A stretch of 64,000 bases of DNA from Rossellomorea pakistanensis (GCF_016908495.1 NZ_JAFBDZ010000007.1:62001-126000); one strand, 5' to 3'; counted from the first letter of the stretch, positions 26,894 through 36,807 are shown. The notes: a model not told the origin generated them from the sequence alone. Translations and numbers: made by a program.

Positions 26894-28135
26894 CTAAATC
26901 AACTTCACAAACTTTCGCTTCCCAACTTGAACAACCATCCCATGCTCTACCTTAACGACAGTATGAAAATCGACAATTTTCTCACCATTCATTCTCACGC
27001 CACCATTTTGTATCATTCGTCTTGCTTCGCTTTTTGATGGTAATAGCCCAGCGGTAACAAGAAGGTCGATCATTCCAATTTCTTCATCTCCATGCCATAC
27101 TATTGTTGGTATTTCATTCGGGATTCCGCCTCTTTGAAAAACAGAAGTAAAATGCTCTTCTGCTTTTTCCGCCGCCTTTTCTCCATGGTACATACGAACA
27201 ATGGTTTTGCTTATTAACATTTTTGCATTGCGAGGATGAAGCTCTCCATTATCCAACCCGAGTTTGAAATGACTTTTCTCTTCTAAACTAAGGTCTGTAA
27301 CCAGATCAATATATTTTGTCATTAAGTCATCCGGAATCGACATCGCTTTTCCGTACATTTCGTTTGGATCTTCGTCAATTCCAATATAATTCCCTTTCGA
27401 TTTAGACATTTTTTCGACACCATCTAAACCTTCAAGCAATGGTAGGAGGATGACGACCTGCTTCTCCTTCCCAAACTGCTCCTGCAAATGTCTTCCCATC
27501 AACACATTAAAATGTTGATCCGTCCCGCCAAGTTCAATATCACTTCCAAGCTCTACGGAATCGTACCCCTGCATTAATGGGTAAAAAAACTCATGTAAAG
27601 AGATGGGTTTCCCTACATCTAGGCGATTGGCAAAATCATTTCGTTCCATCAATCTTGCCACCGTTATTTTCCCTGCTAAATGGATGACATCTTCAAGATG
27701 CAGCTTTGACAGCCATTTTGAATTGTAAAAAAGCTCGACCCTTTGCACATCAAGTACTTTACCGAATTGCTCAAAGTATGTTCTCGCATTATACTTCACT
27801 TCTTCGTCAGTAAGCTGCTTTCTCGCAACCGATTTTCCAGTCGGGTCTCCGATCTTACCAGTGAAATCACCAATAATAAGCTGAATGGTGTGACCGTTAT
27901 CCTGGAATTGCTTTAATTTGTTTAATACCACCGTGTGACCGATATGAACGTCAGGGGCAGAAGGGTCTAATCCTAGCTTCACCTTTAAAGGCTTCCCCGT
28001 TACTAACGACTTAGCAATTTTTTCTTTTAATTCTTGAGAAGGAATAATCTCATGGACTCCATTTGAATAGATGGCATACTGCCTCTCCATTTCCTTCTCT
28101 TGTTCTTGTGACAGCTGTTCTATAAATGTTTCCAT
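26894..28135 (-). CDS. tyrZ: Tyrosyl-tRNA synthetase, TyrZ type
   Basis: 413 residues, class I synthetase charging tRNA-Tyr. The HIGH motif is HIGHTVVL, and KMSKS is intact. A C-terminal S4 domain (about 345-410, [20 protein letters not shown]) binds RNA. The sequence between HIGH and [10 protein letters not shown] fits the second bacterial type, TyrZ, rather than TyrS. The ATG at 28135 has AAGGAGG eight bases upstream; the longer start at 28174 lies inside the T-box terminator. Expression is controlled by the T-box leader upstream. Confidence 0.93.
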   Translation of the reverse strand: METFIEQLSQEQEKEMERQYAIYSNGVHEIIPSQELKEKIAKSLVTGKPLKVKLGLDPSAPDVHIGHTVVLNKLKQFQDNGHTIQLIIGDFTGKIGDPTGKSVARKQLTDEEVKYNARTYFEQFGKVLDVQRVELFYNSKWLSKLHLEDVIHLAGKITVARLMERNDFANRLDVGKPISLHEFFYPLMQGYDSVELGSDIELGGTDQHFNVLMGRHLQEQFGKEKQVVILLPLLEGLDGVEKMSKSKGNYIGIDEDPNEMYGKAMSIPDDLMTKYIDLVTDLSLEEKSHFKLGLDNGELHPRNAKMLISKTIVRMYHGEKAAEKAEEHFTSVFQRGGIPNEIPTIVWHGDEEIGMIDLLVTAGLLPSKSEARRMIQNGGVRMNGEKIVDFHTVVKVEHGMVVQVGKRKFVKLI

Positions 28136-28149
28136 TTCATTAACCTCCT

Positions 28150-28400
28150 TGTTTTTTGAAAAATAAAAAACCACATCCCTAAAAATGGGACGTGGTTATA
28201 CGCGGTACCACCCAAATTGAAGATCTTATCTTCCACTCAACGTTTTAACGGTACGACCGTTCTTTGCTACAAGTATTGGTTCACAAAGAATGCTCAAGGA
28301 GGTAATTCATCATGATCTTTGTACCGATTCACACCTACCACCGGCTCTCTTCAAACAGGGAGATCATTGACTACTTATTCCCATCATCACTTTTTTTATA
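28150..28400 (-). promoter_or_regulatory. T-box leader of the tyrosyl-tRNA synthetase gene
   Basis: The conserved T-box TGGTACCGCG (complement of 28201-28210) pairs with uncharged tRNA. The terminator stem CCACGTCCC/GGGATGTGG with a T run spans 28161-28195. A TAC codon (complement of 28321-28323) in GAATCGGTACAAAG is the probable tyrosine specifier. Low charged tRNA-Tyr would favour the antiterminator and raise tyrZ expression. Confidence 0.92.
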
Positions 28401-28730
28401 AATTAGACTAATTTTAGCGGATTACTTGTAGGAATTCAATAGTTTTTTAATTTCCTTGTTTCTAAACCTGTTGAATATCCTGCAAATAGGAGTGACATTT
28501 ATTAAAGCAAAATACCAGTCTGGTTGAATAATGAAGCATTCATAGAATTTCCATTTAGAGATGATTTTCTTTCCTTGACTAGGATATAAGTAGGTTCATG
28601 TTTGCTGGATTATCGTCAAATTACTGAAGATCCCCGTCCTATGGCATACGATAAGACTCAAAAGGCTTACAAATCTCATCTATTGTAATCTAGGAACAGG
28701 GACAAGAGGAAATTAGTAGGGGCAAAAAAA
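28401..28730. other. Intergenic stretch, nothing recognised
   Basis: AT-rich sequence upstream of the T-box leader and of the inhibitor-like gene. It presumably holds the tyrZ promoter. No ORF, repeat or hairpin stood out. Confidence 0.4.
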
Positions 28731-28737
28731 TAGGCCA

Positions 28738-28774
28738 TTTACCCAATTGTTTTATTTTTACATTACGATAAACT
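28738..28774 (+). promoter_or_regulatory. ACCCAAT-box promoter of the inhibitor-like gene
   Basis: TTTACCCAATTG abuts and overlaps a -35 TTGTTT (28747-28752), with a weak -10 TAAACT (28769-28774) 16 bases on. The box matches the one at three other promoters in this window. Confidence 0.5.
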
Positions 28775-28818
28775 GTAATAACGTAAGAACAAAAATTAAT
28801 AGGGAGAGTGAATGGTTT

Positions 28819-29442
28819 ATGAAAAAATTGCTATCTGGTCTTGTAACAATGCTAGTGTTTGTTCTTGTTGCTTCTACTGCATCAGCTTCAAGTAATACGG
28901 TTGTTAATCTTAAATCTGAAGTAGAAAAAGAGTACACGATTAAATCGTTCGACTATTTAGCTGTAGATGGAAAAGTTGTGGATTCAAAGACTATTGTGAA
29001 TAACAAATCAAACAGCAATGACATAAAAGTAACCATGGTTCTACCTAAAAAGAATAAAAACGGCGATTGGTTGGCGTATGGATTTACGAGCCGGGAAAGT
29101 TTGCAGGCATTTATCGAAAAAGATAAACAGAGACTTCAAAACAATGTAGAGATCATGGGCAGCGGTACTTGCTGCACTGATTTCTATGAGTATAAAAATA
29201 AAGGCGGACAGTATATTTATTGGAGAGACGGGTTTAAAAACTTGCCTTCTAGCTGGAATGATAGAATTTCCTCTTTAAGCACGGCATCACCTTCTGCAAG
29301 CTATTCGACGACGCTGTGGGAGCATACTTCATATCAAGGGTATGGCAGAGGAGTCTTCTTTAGACACTCCGACTGGTGGGGTAAAACAGCTAATTTGGCT
29401 TGGGATTGGAATAACGAGGCTTCGGCGATTGAAATCAATTAA
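28819..29442 (+). CDS. Secreted beta/gamma-crystallin-like protein, peptidase inhibitor I36 candidate
   Basis: 207 residues with a signal peptide (1-23, ending ASA), a charged middle region (24-105) and a C-terminal double Greek-key domain. Motif one contains FYEYKNKGGQ and WNDRISSL; motif two contains LWEHTSYQGYGRG and WNNEASAIEI. This pattern (aromatic-E-x, Gly, then W-N-D/E-x-x-S-S/A) is that of beta/gamma crystallins and of the I36 inhibitors, whose type member SMPI from Streptomyces blocks thermolysin-like M4 proteases. Inhibition is inferred; the neighbouring S8 and M4 protease genes and the shared promoter box make it attractive. The ATG at 28819 is chosen for the signal peptide. Confidence 0.7.
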   Translation: MKKLLSGLVTMLVFVLVASTASASSNTVVNLKSEVEKEYTIKSFDYLAVDGKVVDSKTIVNNKSNSNDIKVTMVLPKKNKNGDWLAYGFTSRESLQAFIEKDKQRLQNNVEIMGSGTCCTDFYEYKNKGGQYIYWRDGFKNLPSSWNDRISSLSTASPSASYSTTLWEHTSYQGYGRGVFFRHSDWWGKTANLAWDWNNEASAIEIN

Positions 29443-29477
29443 TAGGAGATTATCAATGACTAGGTAAAGAAGTTTTA

Positions 29478-29530
29478 AGATCACTATTTTTTCATTTGAT
29501 TTAATAGAAATGGAGAATAGTGATTTTTTT
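29478..29530 (+). terminator. Terminator of the inhibitor-like gene
   Basis: ATCACTATT pairs with AATAGTGAT across a 30-base loop region, followed by seven T. Confidence 0.65.
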
Positions 29531-29536
29531 GTAAGA

Positions 29537-29566
29537 GAAGAGGAAGCCCTGGATGGCTTCCTCTTC
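29537..29566 (-). terminator. Terminator-like hairpin after the S8 protease gene
   Basis: Perfect 12-bp stem GAAGAGGAAGCC/GGCTTCCTCTTC with a six-base loop; the T run on the minus strand is weak. Confidence 0.6.
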
Positions 29567-29589
29567 AAATACTGGAGTACCCCTTTACG

Positions 29590-32500
29590 TTAGGGGGTAA
29601 CTCCCAAGTCTTCTAAAATTGATTCTAGTGTTTTTCCATCATAATTTTCTAATGGTTTAGGAGAGTTCTCTACATGCTCATTTTGCTTGAGATAGTTAGT
29701 TTGAACATACTTAATGTCTTTGCTATTAACCGTTCCATCAAAGTTAATATCAGCTGCCCGGTTATCAGTATTCCATGCATCTTGGATATCAATCGCGTCT
29801 AATACATCAATCACGTTATCCTGGTTCACATCACCAGCCGTAATACGTATTGGGTTAACCCCATGGTTCATACCAATCAGCTCCCCATTATGCTCATAGC
29901 CAATTTGCTGTTCACTTTTCGTAACAAAGTGACCTGGAACTTTCATCTCCAACGTATAAGGATCTTTACTTAATGGAAGCTTTTCAATGATATATTGTGC
30001 ATTGTCGATTGATGATGATGCGTCAAACTCGCTTCCTTTAGAATCAATGAACCTCACTGATGCACCAACCTTTGACCAATCTTTTTTATCTAAGTATTCG
30101 CCTCCTTCTGGTCCCACATAAAACCCTTCAGGTAAAACATTGCCATAGACTCTATTAAACTGTGGCGATACCTCAATATTTGCACCTGCGTTTAGTACTT
30201 TGATTGTTTCATTATTTCCATTTGTTACTTCGACTGTTGGATTGATCTCAGCTTGCTGTATATATTGTTCATCTTGTACTTTTAATGTAACCTCGACCAC
30301 TTCCGAATGGTCAAATACACCGTTAGCTTCATCAAATTGAACTGATACCTTATCTCCATCAACTTTTAGCGTAGCTTTATTTACAAATGAATCTGTAAGC
30401 TTCGCAGCAACTAGCTCAACAGATTTCATGCCCCAAATTTCTCCGAAGGTCCATTTAGCTTTACTTAGTTCATTTAAGTTATCCAACACTAGTTTTGCAT
30501 GAACCGTATCACCTGTGTTGGCTTCAACTGTTTCACTCTTCGCATACGTTACAGCTGTTCCTTCTTGGACAAAGTAATATTGCTTTCGTAAGCCTTTATT
30601 TCCTGCCATATCGTACCCATCCATTGTAAAGGATAACGCTGGTGTAGACTTATCCATGGCAATTTCGTCTACAAATTTCCCTTCCTTATCCATGTAAATA
30701 GGCGATGAAGGAAAAGGTGAATTCCATGTATAGACCATGAAATTAGATGATTGATCAACATCAATCCCGACCTCTTGCATCTTTTCTACGTGAGGGTCAT
30801 CGATTTGAATGTCAAATGGGTATGTTTCTTGACCTGGTTTATATTCAAGGAATGGTGAACCGCTTTCATCAAGTGAACTTTCAAATTTAGGATCATCAAT
30901 ATCAATAAACACATCACGCGTTTCTGTTATTACTTTTCCAGAATGCCCTGTTGTAATAAATTTCAGCTTGTAATGACCAGGCTGTGCATAGCTTACTTCT
31001 TGTGAAATTGGTTGTTCGGAATCACCTGTGAATTTATTATACATCCCTTGGAATGCCATTAAGCCATAATTTATATTTTCAGAGCTATTCTTAAGGTCAA
31101 CTGTCCCAATAAACCCTAAATCCTTCCCTGTTTCACCATCTTGAAGAACCACATCCATTTTAGCCATTGGTGAACTTAAATTAAAGTCTACAAACATCGC
31201 CCGATTTCGATATCCATCAAAACCGTTGTTTAAATAAAATGGTGATAATGCTGGGTTAAAGACCTCGAGATAATTTAACCCTTCCTCTGTAACTCTAAAG
31301 TTGAATGGAAGACGGTAACGTTCTGATGAATTTTCTTTATTAGTAAGCGTGATATAGCCCTCATAAACACCTGTTTTTGCTGATTTTGGAACCGTTAGGA
31401 AGACATTATTTTTCTTTTCTTTATTGGCCTTTACCTTAATCTTCTTACTTGAACTTACCTTTACTCCATTTTCTTTGAGGCTATTCGTTCCTTCGATTAC
31501 ATTTTCTTCTATCGAAACTTCAAAGGTTTTCGCTTTATCACTATTGTTGGTGAGACTTAAGCTTTTCATCACCCGTATATGATTGCCGGCTTCTCCAAAG
31601 TGTTGACCAAAGCTTACTCCCCCCGTTGGATTTTCAATTGCTACTAATTCTTCCCCATCCGGAATGAGCGTTTCGTCCTTCACTTGAACCTTCATCTGAC
31701 TATGAACCGCTTGATAAGGATCGACCCTTCCAGCACCTACTTCAAATACACTATACTCCCCGTTTAAAGGTTCTGCCGTGTTCATGAGTATGGTTTTAAT
31801 ATCGTCTGGATCCAGATCAGGATTTGCCTCTAACAATAGTGCTGCGATTCCTGCAGTATGCGGCGTTGCCATTGATGTACCATTAAGTCTTGCATAGGCG
31901 TACGTATAATCATCGGTATCTTCATGATTAATCATGAAAGAAGGGTACGTAGAAAGGACACTTACTCCAGGAGCAACCACTTCTGGTTTCATATCATAAT
32001 TTTCTCGAACGGGTCCTCTAGAGCTAAAGTCAGCTAGCTGATCCCCTTCTGTTTTTATTGTTTCAAAGTTATCGAACGTGAAGGTTTTCATTCCATTAGC
32101 AATCGCTGCTTTTAATTGTTCTCCCGCAGCTTTGGTCATTGAAAATGCCGGAACGAAATCAGTCGATTCTCCAAGATTGTAGCCAACATGACCATCCACA
32201 TTGTTATACATGATGACAGCTGCTGCTCCATGTTCTTTAGCAAATTTGATTTTGTCATTAAGGGCAAATTCCCCACGCTGTACAAAAGCAATTTTCCCTT
32301 CAACTTCTTTACCCGTATAATCCTGAGAATTTCCTAAGCCGACATCAACCAGTTCAAGAGAATTTCCTTCTAGCTTTGCAAAGTCATCAGCAAAGCTTCT
32401 ACCCATACTTACGATGTCAGTAGACCAATCCCCTTCAGTGCGGCCAGTAAATGTTGCTTGAGACATAGGAACATCACTTGCCCCAACGGTTAAGGCAAAT

Positions 32501-33678
32501 GCTGCTGTACCCGGTGAACCTACTGTATAATCTTCAGGTCCTGCGTTACCTGCAGCTACTACAGCCGTTACCCCATTTAAAACGGCATAATTAATAGCAG
32601 TGCTTGTTGGGTAGTAAGGATCATTTATGTCAGCCCCTAGTGAAAGGTTGATGACATCCATTCCATCCTCAATTGATTTTTCAATCCCTGCAAGAACGTC
32701 TTCCGTTGTCCCGCTTCCATAAGGTCCAAGCACACGGTACACATAAAGGTCGGCATCAGGAGCAACTCCTTGAACAGACACTTCACTATCGTTTACGTTC
32801 TGACCAACAATTGTGCCGGAAACGTGTGTACCATGAGAAGTATAATAAGAGCTACCCCACGGAGCATATTCTGGTTCATTTGTATTTTCCCAATCTTTAT
32901 ACGTTGCTTCCATTGGATCTTGATCTTCATCGACAAAATCATAGCCACCTTTATAGGCATCCTTTAAATCTGGGTGGTTATAATCAATACCCGTATCTAA
33001 AACGGCTACCTTAATTCCCTCACCTGTAATGCCTTCCTTATGTAGTTCATCGATTTTCAAATAAGGAATACTTTCAACGGACGTGGTGATTTCTCTGTCT
33101 ACATCTTCAGGAAGGTCTTTCTTAACCGGGTCAACCGTGAACGTCTGATTTTTATATACCGCTTGGACTACTTCCGATTTCATAAGTTGTTCGACTTGAT
33201 TTGCTGGTAAGGTCATAGCTACACCGTTATAGGCTGTTTTATAAGTAGCGGTAATATCGTTTGAAATGCTTTTCCCTTTGGCATTCTTTTTAGGAAGAAT
33301 TTTTTTGATGTCTTCTTTAAAGGCTTTATGCTCTTTTTCTACCTGTATATTTGCCTTTTCTTTATCCATTTTCTTCCCATTTGCTGCCGCTTCTAGCACA
33401 GCAACTTTACTAGGCTTTGATTTAAACTGAACAATGACCGATACTTTCTTTTCTTCCTCTAACTCACCTGCTTTAAATCCTTGTAAGCCGGTATGATCTT
33501 GCAATTCTAATTGCTTTAATGCTTTTCTTTGTTCATCTGTCAATGAAGATAGAATGTCTTCCGTCTTCAGTTTAGATGCCGTTACCTCTGGTATAAATAC
33601 GGAGTTTCCTGGTGATGCTAGCAAACCAATAGACAGACTAATGGCTGCTGTTTTTTTAACAAACGAATTCACTTTCAT
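29590..33678 (-). CDS. Large secreted subtilisin-like (S8) protease with dockerin repeats
   Basis: About 1362 residues, exported. In order: signal peptide (to about 37), inhibitor I9 propeptide (about 80-185), S8 catalytic domain with D228 (VAVLDTGID), H282 (SHGTHVSG) and S602 (NGTSMATPH), interrupted by a PA insert (about 440-540). Fn3-like and other beta domains follow to about 1260. Near the C-terminus two calcium-loop repeats, DVNQDNVIDVLDA and DINFDGTVNSKDI, make a type I dockerin. The core resembles Bacillus Vpr, but a dockerin is unusual there. No LPXTG anchor is seen. Start is ATG 33678 or GTG 33684. Confidence 0.9.
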   Translation of the reverse strand: MKVNSFVKKTAAISLSIGLLASPGNSVFIPEVTASKLKTEDILSSLTDEQRKALKQLELQDHTGLQGFKAGELEEEKKVSVIVQFKSKPSKVAVLEAAANGKKMDKEKANIQVEKEHKAFKEDIKKILPKKNAKGKSISNDITATYKTAYNGVAMTLPANQVEQLMKSEVVQAVYKNQTFTVDPVKKDLPEDVDREITTSVESIPYLKIDELHKEGITGEGIKVAVLDTGIDYNHPDLKDAYKGGYDFVDEDQDPMEATYKDWENTNEPEYAPWGSSYYTSHGTHVSGTIVGQNVNDSEVSVQGVAPDADLYVYRVLGPYGSGTTEDVLAGIEKSIEDGMDVINLSLGADINDPYYPTSTAINYAVLNGVTAVVAAGNAGPEDYTVGSPGTAAFALTVGASDVPMSQATFTGRTEGDWSTDIVSMGRSFADDFAKLEGNSLELVDVGLGNSQDYTGKEVEGKIAFVQRGEFALNDKIKFAKEHGAAAVIMYNNVDGHVGYNLGESTDFVPAFSMTKAAGEQLKAAIANGMKTFTFDNFETIKTEGDQLADFSSRGPVRENYDMKPEVVAPGVSVLSTYPSFMINHEDTDDYTYAYARLNGTSMATPHTAGIAALLLEANPDLDPDDIKTILMNTAEPLNGEYSVFEVGAGRVDPYQAVHSQMKVQVKDETLIPDGEELVAIENPTGGVSFGQHFGEAGNHIRVMKSLSLTNNSDKAKTFEVSIEENVIEGTNSLKENGVKVSSSKKIKVKANKEKKNNVFLTVPKSAKTGVYEGYITLTNKENSSERYRLPFNFRVTEEGLNYLEVFNPALSPFYLNNGFDGYRNRAMFVDFNLSSPMAKMDVVLQDGETGKDLGFIGTVDLKNSSENINYGLMAFQGMYNKFTGDSEQPISQEVSYAQPGHYKLKFITTGHSGKVITETRDVFIDIDDPKFESSLDESGSPFLEYKPGQETYPFDIQIDDPHVEKMQEVGIDVDQSSNFMVYTWNSPFPSSPIYMDKEGKFVDEIAMDKSTPALSFTMDGYDMAGNKGLRKQYYFVQEGTAVTYAKSETVEANTGDTVHAKLVLDNLNELSKAKWTFGEIWGMKSVELVAAKLTDSFVNKATLKVDGDKVSVQFDEANGVFDHSEVVEVTLKVQDEQYIQQAEINPTVEVTNGNNETIKVLNAGANIEVSPQFNRVYGNVLPEGFYVGPEGGEYLDKKDWSKVGASVRFIDSKGSEFDASSSIDNAQYIIEKLPLSKDPYTLEMKVPGHFVTKSEQQIGYEHNGELIGMNHGVNPIRITAGDVNQDNVIDVLDAIDIQDAWNTDNRAADINFDGTVNSKDIKYVQTNYLKQNEHVENSPKPLENYDGKTLESILEDLGVTP

Positions 33679-34025
33679 ATACACCCAACTTTCTTAATTA
33701 TAGATTAATAGTAATAGAAAAATTAGTAGAGGAATCCTTCCTTTCATAAGCTTTTAATAATTTATTGAATTGTAATTATAATGTTAATATTCTTTCATCT
33801 CGATGGCTATTGGGGTTTTTATACGTGACTTTCGATCTGCTTATTCTTCGAAACCAGCAAAAAAATGCTCATTACTTTGTATTTTTGATAGAAAAGAACT
33901 AAATACAACTCTCAATTTTGGGTTTTATATTTTATTAAAGGAAAATCTATGATAATAGCAAATATGAATAAGTATTCGAAATAATAGAAAAATATACACT
34001 TTTAATCGTAAGGGGTGAATTTTTT
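33679..34025. promoter_or_regulatory. Divergent promoter region of the S8 protease and NprR-like regulator
   Basis: A 347-base AT-rich gap. On the minus strand AAAACCCAAAATTGAGA near 33905-33925 is a weaker relative of the ACCCAAT box beside a possible -35 (TTGAGA). On the plus strand AAGGGGTGA lies before the regulator start. Nothing else is recognised. Confidence 0.4.
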
Positions 34026-35276
34026 ATGCTAGAAGGGGAAATTATCAAGTTTTACCGAGAAACAGCTGGTCTTACTCAAGCTCAATTAGGAGAAGGGATT
34101 TGCACGGCTACACATGTAAGTAAAATTGAAAGAGGGAAAACAGCCTATTCTGCAGACATTATTTCTTTGTTTTCAGAGCGATTGGGGATTGATATTCAAA
34201 AAGAGATTGAGTCCTTAAAAGGAATAGACAAGCAATTACAGAATTGGCATACCGCCATCATTATGCAAAGGAAGAATGTGGTGGAAAAAATTAAAAAGGA
34301 ATTAGAGGCGTCTCCCTTCATAGATTCCTCGAAATATGCAGCGCATTACCAACTACTGAAAGCAAGGTATTATATTTTGCATCAAGAGGGAGAAAAAGCA
34401 AACAGCATAATAAAGGATATCCAAAAACAACACCCTAACCTTACTCCATACGAAAGAAATCTTCTTCATCATATTCAGGGGATTTACTACCTAAACAACT
34501 ACAACAATTCTAATAGTGAGCATCAGCAAAAGGCGATCCAAGTGTTAAAAGAAATTAATATCGACGAATATGGAAATCCAGAATATTATTATCACCTTGC
34601 TGTAGCTTACCACTGTATTGACTCTAAAGTAATGGCCTACCGTTATGCAGACAAAGCTCTTCGTTACTTCAAAAAGACAAACAATTTTCTTCGCGCTATC
34701 AATGCAGAATCCGTTATGCTGCTGCAAATCGGAAGTGATGTTTATCTTGATTTCCAGGAGATGGTTGAGCGCTATGAGAATCTTATTCATGACAGTGAAA
34801 TGTTGGGTGCCCTCGATAAAAAGGGGCTATTACTCAATAACCTCGGTAATGAGTACAAAAAGCGAAAGGAGTATGCCCTTGCCAAGAAATATTTTAAGCA
34901 AGCACTTTCAATAGAAGCTGAGACACCTATTAGCTATTTAAAACGTTTAAGCAATTATGTGGACACCTGTCTAGAAGGAAAACTTTCTAGAAAAACAACA
35001 CTATTGAAAAAGGCGAAAGAAGGTTGCTCCCTAGCAAAACAATTGGACAGTAAACTGTACATTACGTTATTCAAGCTCCTCATTTATCGAATCGAGAATA
35101 ATATGGAGCAGTACTACAGCTTTATCGAGGAAAAGGCCCTGCCACAATTTCAATCTAGCAAACACGTTTTATGCATCAATAGGTATGGAAAAGAGCTATA
35201 TGAATATTACGTAGATTCTGACCAACACCTTAAAGCCCTTCAACTTTCTAAGCTCTTCATGTGCTCAATTTCGTAA
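34026..35276 (+). CDS. NprR/PlcR-like peptide-responsive regulator 1 (RRNPP family)
   Basis: 416 residues. An XRE-type helix-turn-helix fills about 6-60 (TQAQLGEGICTATHVSKIERGK), followed by a long array of TPR helices (about 95-410). This is the architecture and length of NprR (about 423 residues), which binds a secreted and re-imported peptide and activates neutral-protease genes; PlcR is shorter. It lies between the S8 protease and a TasA-SipW-M4 module. I could not find a small pre-peptide gene of the NprX kind at its 3' end, so its ligand is unknown. About 30-40 percent identical by eye to the regulator at 54914. Confidence 0.82.
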   Translation: MLEGEIIKFYRETAGLTQAQLGEGICTATHVSKIERGKTAYSADIISLFSERLGIDIQKEIESLKGIDKQLQNWHTAIIMQRKNVVEKIKKELEASPFIDSSKYAAHYQLLKARYYILHQEGEKANSIIKDIQKQHPNLTPYERNLLHHIQGIYYLNNYNNSNSEHQQKAIQVLKEINIDEYGNPEYYYHLAVAYHCIDSKVMAYRYADKALRYFKKTNNFLRAINAESVMLLQIGSDVYLDFQEMVERYENLIHDSEMLGALDKKGLLLNNLGNEYKKRKEYALAKKYFKQALSIEAETPISYLKRLSNYVDTCLEGKLSRKTTLLKKAKEGCSLAKQLDSKLYITLFKLLIYRIENNMEQYYSFIEEKALPQFQSSKHVLCINRYGKELYEYYVDSDQHLKALQLSKLFMCSIS

Positions 35277-35310
35277 CTATTCCATATATACTACTCCTAA
35301 CTGACAAACC

Positions 35311-35355
35311 ATTCCCAAGAAACCTTCGATTAAATGAAGAGGGTTTCTTGGGAAT
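35311..35355. terminator. Bidirectional terminator between regulator 1 and TasA-like gene 2
   Basis: ATTCCCAAGAAACC pairs with GGGTTTCTTGGGAAT; A and T runs flank both sides of a convergent gene pair. Confidence 0.8.
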
Positions 35356-35412
35356 TTATCAATTTAAAGCTTTTCAAATTCTTCTTGTACGAAAATGCTT
35401 TAAATCGTAGTA

Positions 35413-36009
35413 TTACTCTTCATAAAGCGTTCCTTCTGTCTGTTCTGCATTAAATTTCCATTGTACCTGCAGGGCATCCCCTTGAAATTCATTTTGATCT
35501 TCCCCATTATCTACGAATTCAAATAGAACGAGAATCTTTTCCTTCTCTCCTACTTTAAGTCCATCGGGTCTTGTATCATTCCCTACAAAATCATCAATTT
35601 CCGTTATATCCGGTGTTTGGTTTTGTAAATCATATAAAGTTGTTTCCACTACAGGAGTAGTAGCATTCGCTTGATTGTAAAGAATCGTAACTTTAATATG
35701 TTTCGCAAAATCATCATTATTGTTTTGCTTAGCATCATTAACTGTGTATGATGTCTCCAATAAAACTTTTGAAATGTCTAGTGACCCATCATTGGATAAA
35801 GTAAATTCACGTTGAATCTCATCCCCTGGTTTAAGGTTGTCAAGATTGACAATCGTTTCAGGGTCCACCGATAAATCTAACGTACCTGCAGCAAATGTAT
35901 TATTCGTTACCTCACTGTCGCTAAAGTAGGCGTATGTCCCTCCTCCCATTAATGAAAAACCTAATGCCGCTGTCATAAGTCCCTTACTTACTTTTCCTGT
36001 AAAGCTCAT
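35413..36009 (-). CDS. TasA/CalY (camelysin, M73) family fibre protein, copy 2
   Basis: 198 residues. The signal region ends in GGGTYAYFSDSE, the SipW-type cleavage zone found in TasA and CalY. The mature domain starts with VTNNTFAAGTLDL and continues as a beta-sandwich with NLKPGDEIQREF and a final FQGDALQVQWKFNA. TasA homologues polymerise into biofilm fibres; CalY of B. cereus was also described as camelysin. The processing peptidase SipW is encoded 86 bases upstream in the same operon. It is clearly paralogous to the protein at 58058. Confidence 0.88.
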   Translation of the reverse strand: MSFTGKVSKGLMTAALGFSLMGGGTYAYFSDSEVTNNTFAAGTLDLSVDPETIVNLDNLKPGDEIQREFTLSNDGSLDISKVLLETSYTVNDAKQNNNDDFAKHIKVTILYNQANATTPVVETTLYDLQNQTPDITEIDDFVGNDTRPDGLKVGEKEKILVLFEFVDNGEDQNEFQGDALQVQWKFNAEQTEGTLYEE

Positions 36010-36095
36010 CGATAAATTCCTCCCTATTGTATGTAACTTATATTTATTAATCTCTTAACTGCCGTATTGACAGCTAAAAGGAATAACCAAATGAT

Positions 36096-36638
36096 TCAGG
36101 CATTTTTTGCCTCGACTTTTTTCAGTTCCTTCACAATGGTACGTCCTGCAGAAAACACTAAAAGCAGACCAGGGATGAACAACAATAAGGCAGATCCTGT
36201 TTTAGAGGTAGCGTAATTCACTATGTATCCTGCATATGGAACTGTAAAGCTTGTATACTTCCCTACGATATTTTGAGATAGGACGTAGTCGGAATCGGGT
36301 CCATCATTGTTATCTCCTTTTGTTGTGTACAACCACTGCCCGTTGGCTTTTTTAACATCTATGATTCTATGAGTAATGAGTTTGTCTTCAGAATGAAACG
36401 TAATGATATCGCCTTTCTGATAGGCTGTACCTTTTTTGGCTAGCTCAATAACGATGATAGAGCCTGTTTGAAATGTCGGTTCCATGGATCCAGATAGCAC
36501 CGTTTTCAATTGATGACCTAAAATGGTGGGTTCCCCTCCAGATGCTTTTGTTGAAAGAACAATTAAAGTCAACAGGCATAATAGGATAAAACCCACGGCG
36601 CTCCCTACCTTACAGATGATTCGTATGGCTTTCTTCAT
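36096..36638 (-). CDS. sipW: Signal peptidase I, SipW type, copy 2
   Basis: 180 residues with an N-terminal and a C-terminal membrane helix. The catalytic Ser lies in VLSGSMEPTF, and ITHRI carries the His that replaces lysine in ER-type signal peptidases such as SipW; GDNN follows near 125. It cleaves TasA-class precursors. The ATG at 36638 is preferred since AAGGAG lies nine bases upstream; the open frame to 36713 would add a hydrophilic tail. Its promoter carries an ACCCAAT box. Confidence 0.9.
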   Translation of the reverse strand: MKKAIRIICKVGSAVGFILLCLLTLIVLSTKASGGEPTILGHQLKTVLSGSMEPTFQTGSIIVIELAKKGTAYQKGDIITFHSEDKLITHRIIDVKKANGQWLYTTKGDNNDGPDSDYVLSQNIVGKYTSFTVPYAGYIVNYATSKTGSALLLFIPGLLLVFSAGRTIVKELKKVEAKNA

Positions 36639-36769
36639 CGTTTTCCACTCCTTGTCCATTATTTTTTGATTCTTATTTTCCGGTTCATTGTTGACATTTC
36701 TGGTGTGAGCCACTTAATTGATTTCTGATCCTTCTCACCATACTTGCTCCTGTTGAAAACTATATATCA

Positions 36770-36807
36770 ATCGTATTTAAATAACTGAAAATTGTAAATT
36801 GGGTTAT
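36770..36807 (-). promoter_or_regulatory. ACCCAAT-box promoter of sipW 2
   Basis: On the minus strand ATAACCCAATTTAC (complement of 36794-36807) overlaps the -35 TTTACA, with a 17-base spacer and -10 TACGAT (complement of 36770-36775). The 14-mer is identical to the one at 54868-54881. Confidence 0.6.

Noticed and set aside
35335..35454. 39-codon frame after regulator 1 as an NprX-like peptide
   Set aside because: It starts inside the terminator loop, has no ribosome site and overlaps the 3' end of the TasA-like gene on the other strand.
36685..36741. 18-codon leader peptide before sipW 2 with an AGGAG site
   Set aside because: The peptide is basic and hydrophilic with no export signal. The ribosome site is real-looking, but nothing else supports it.
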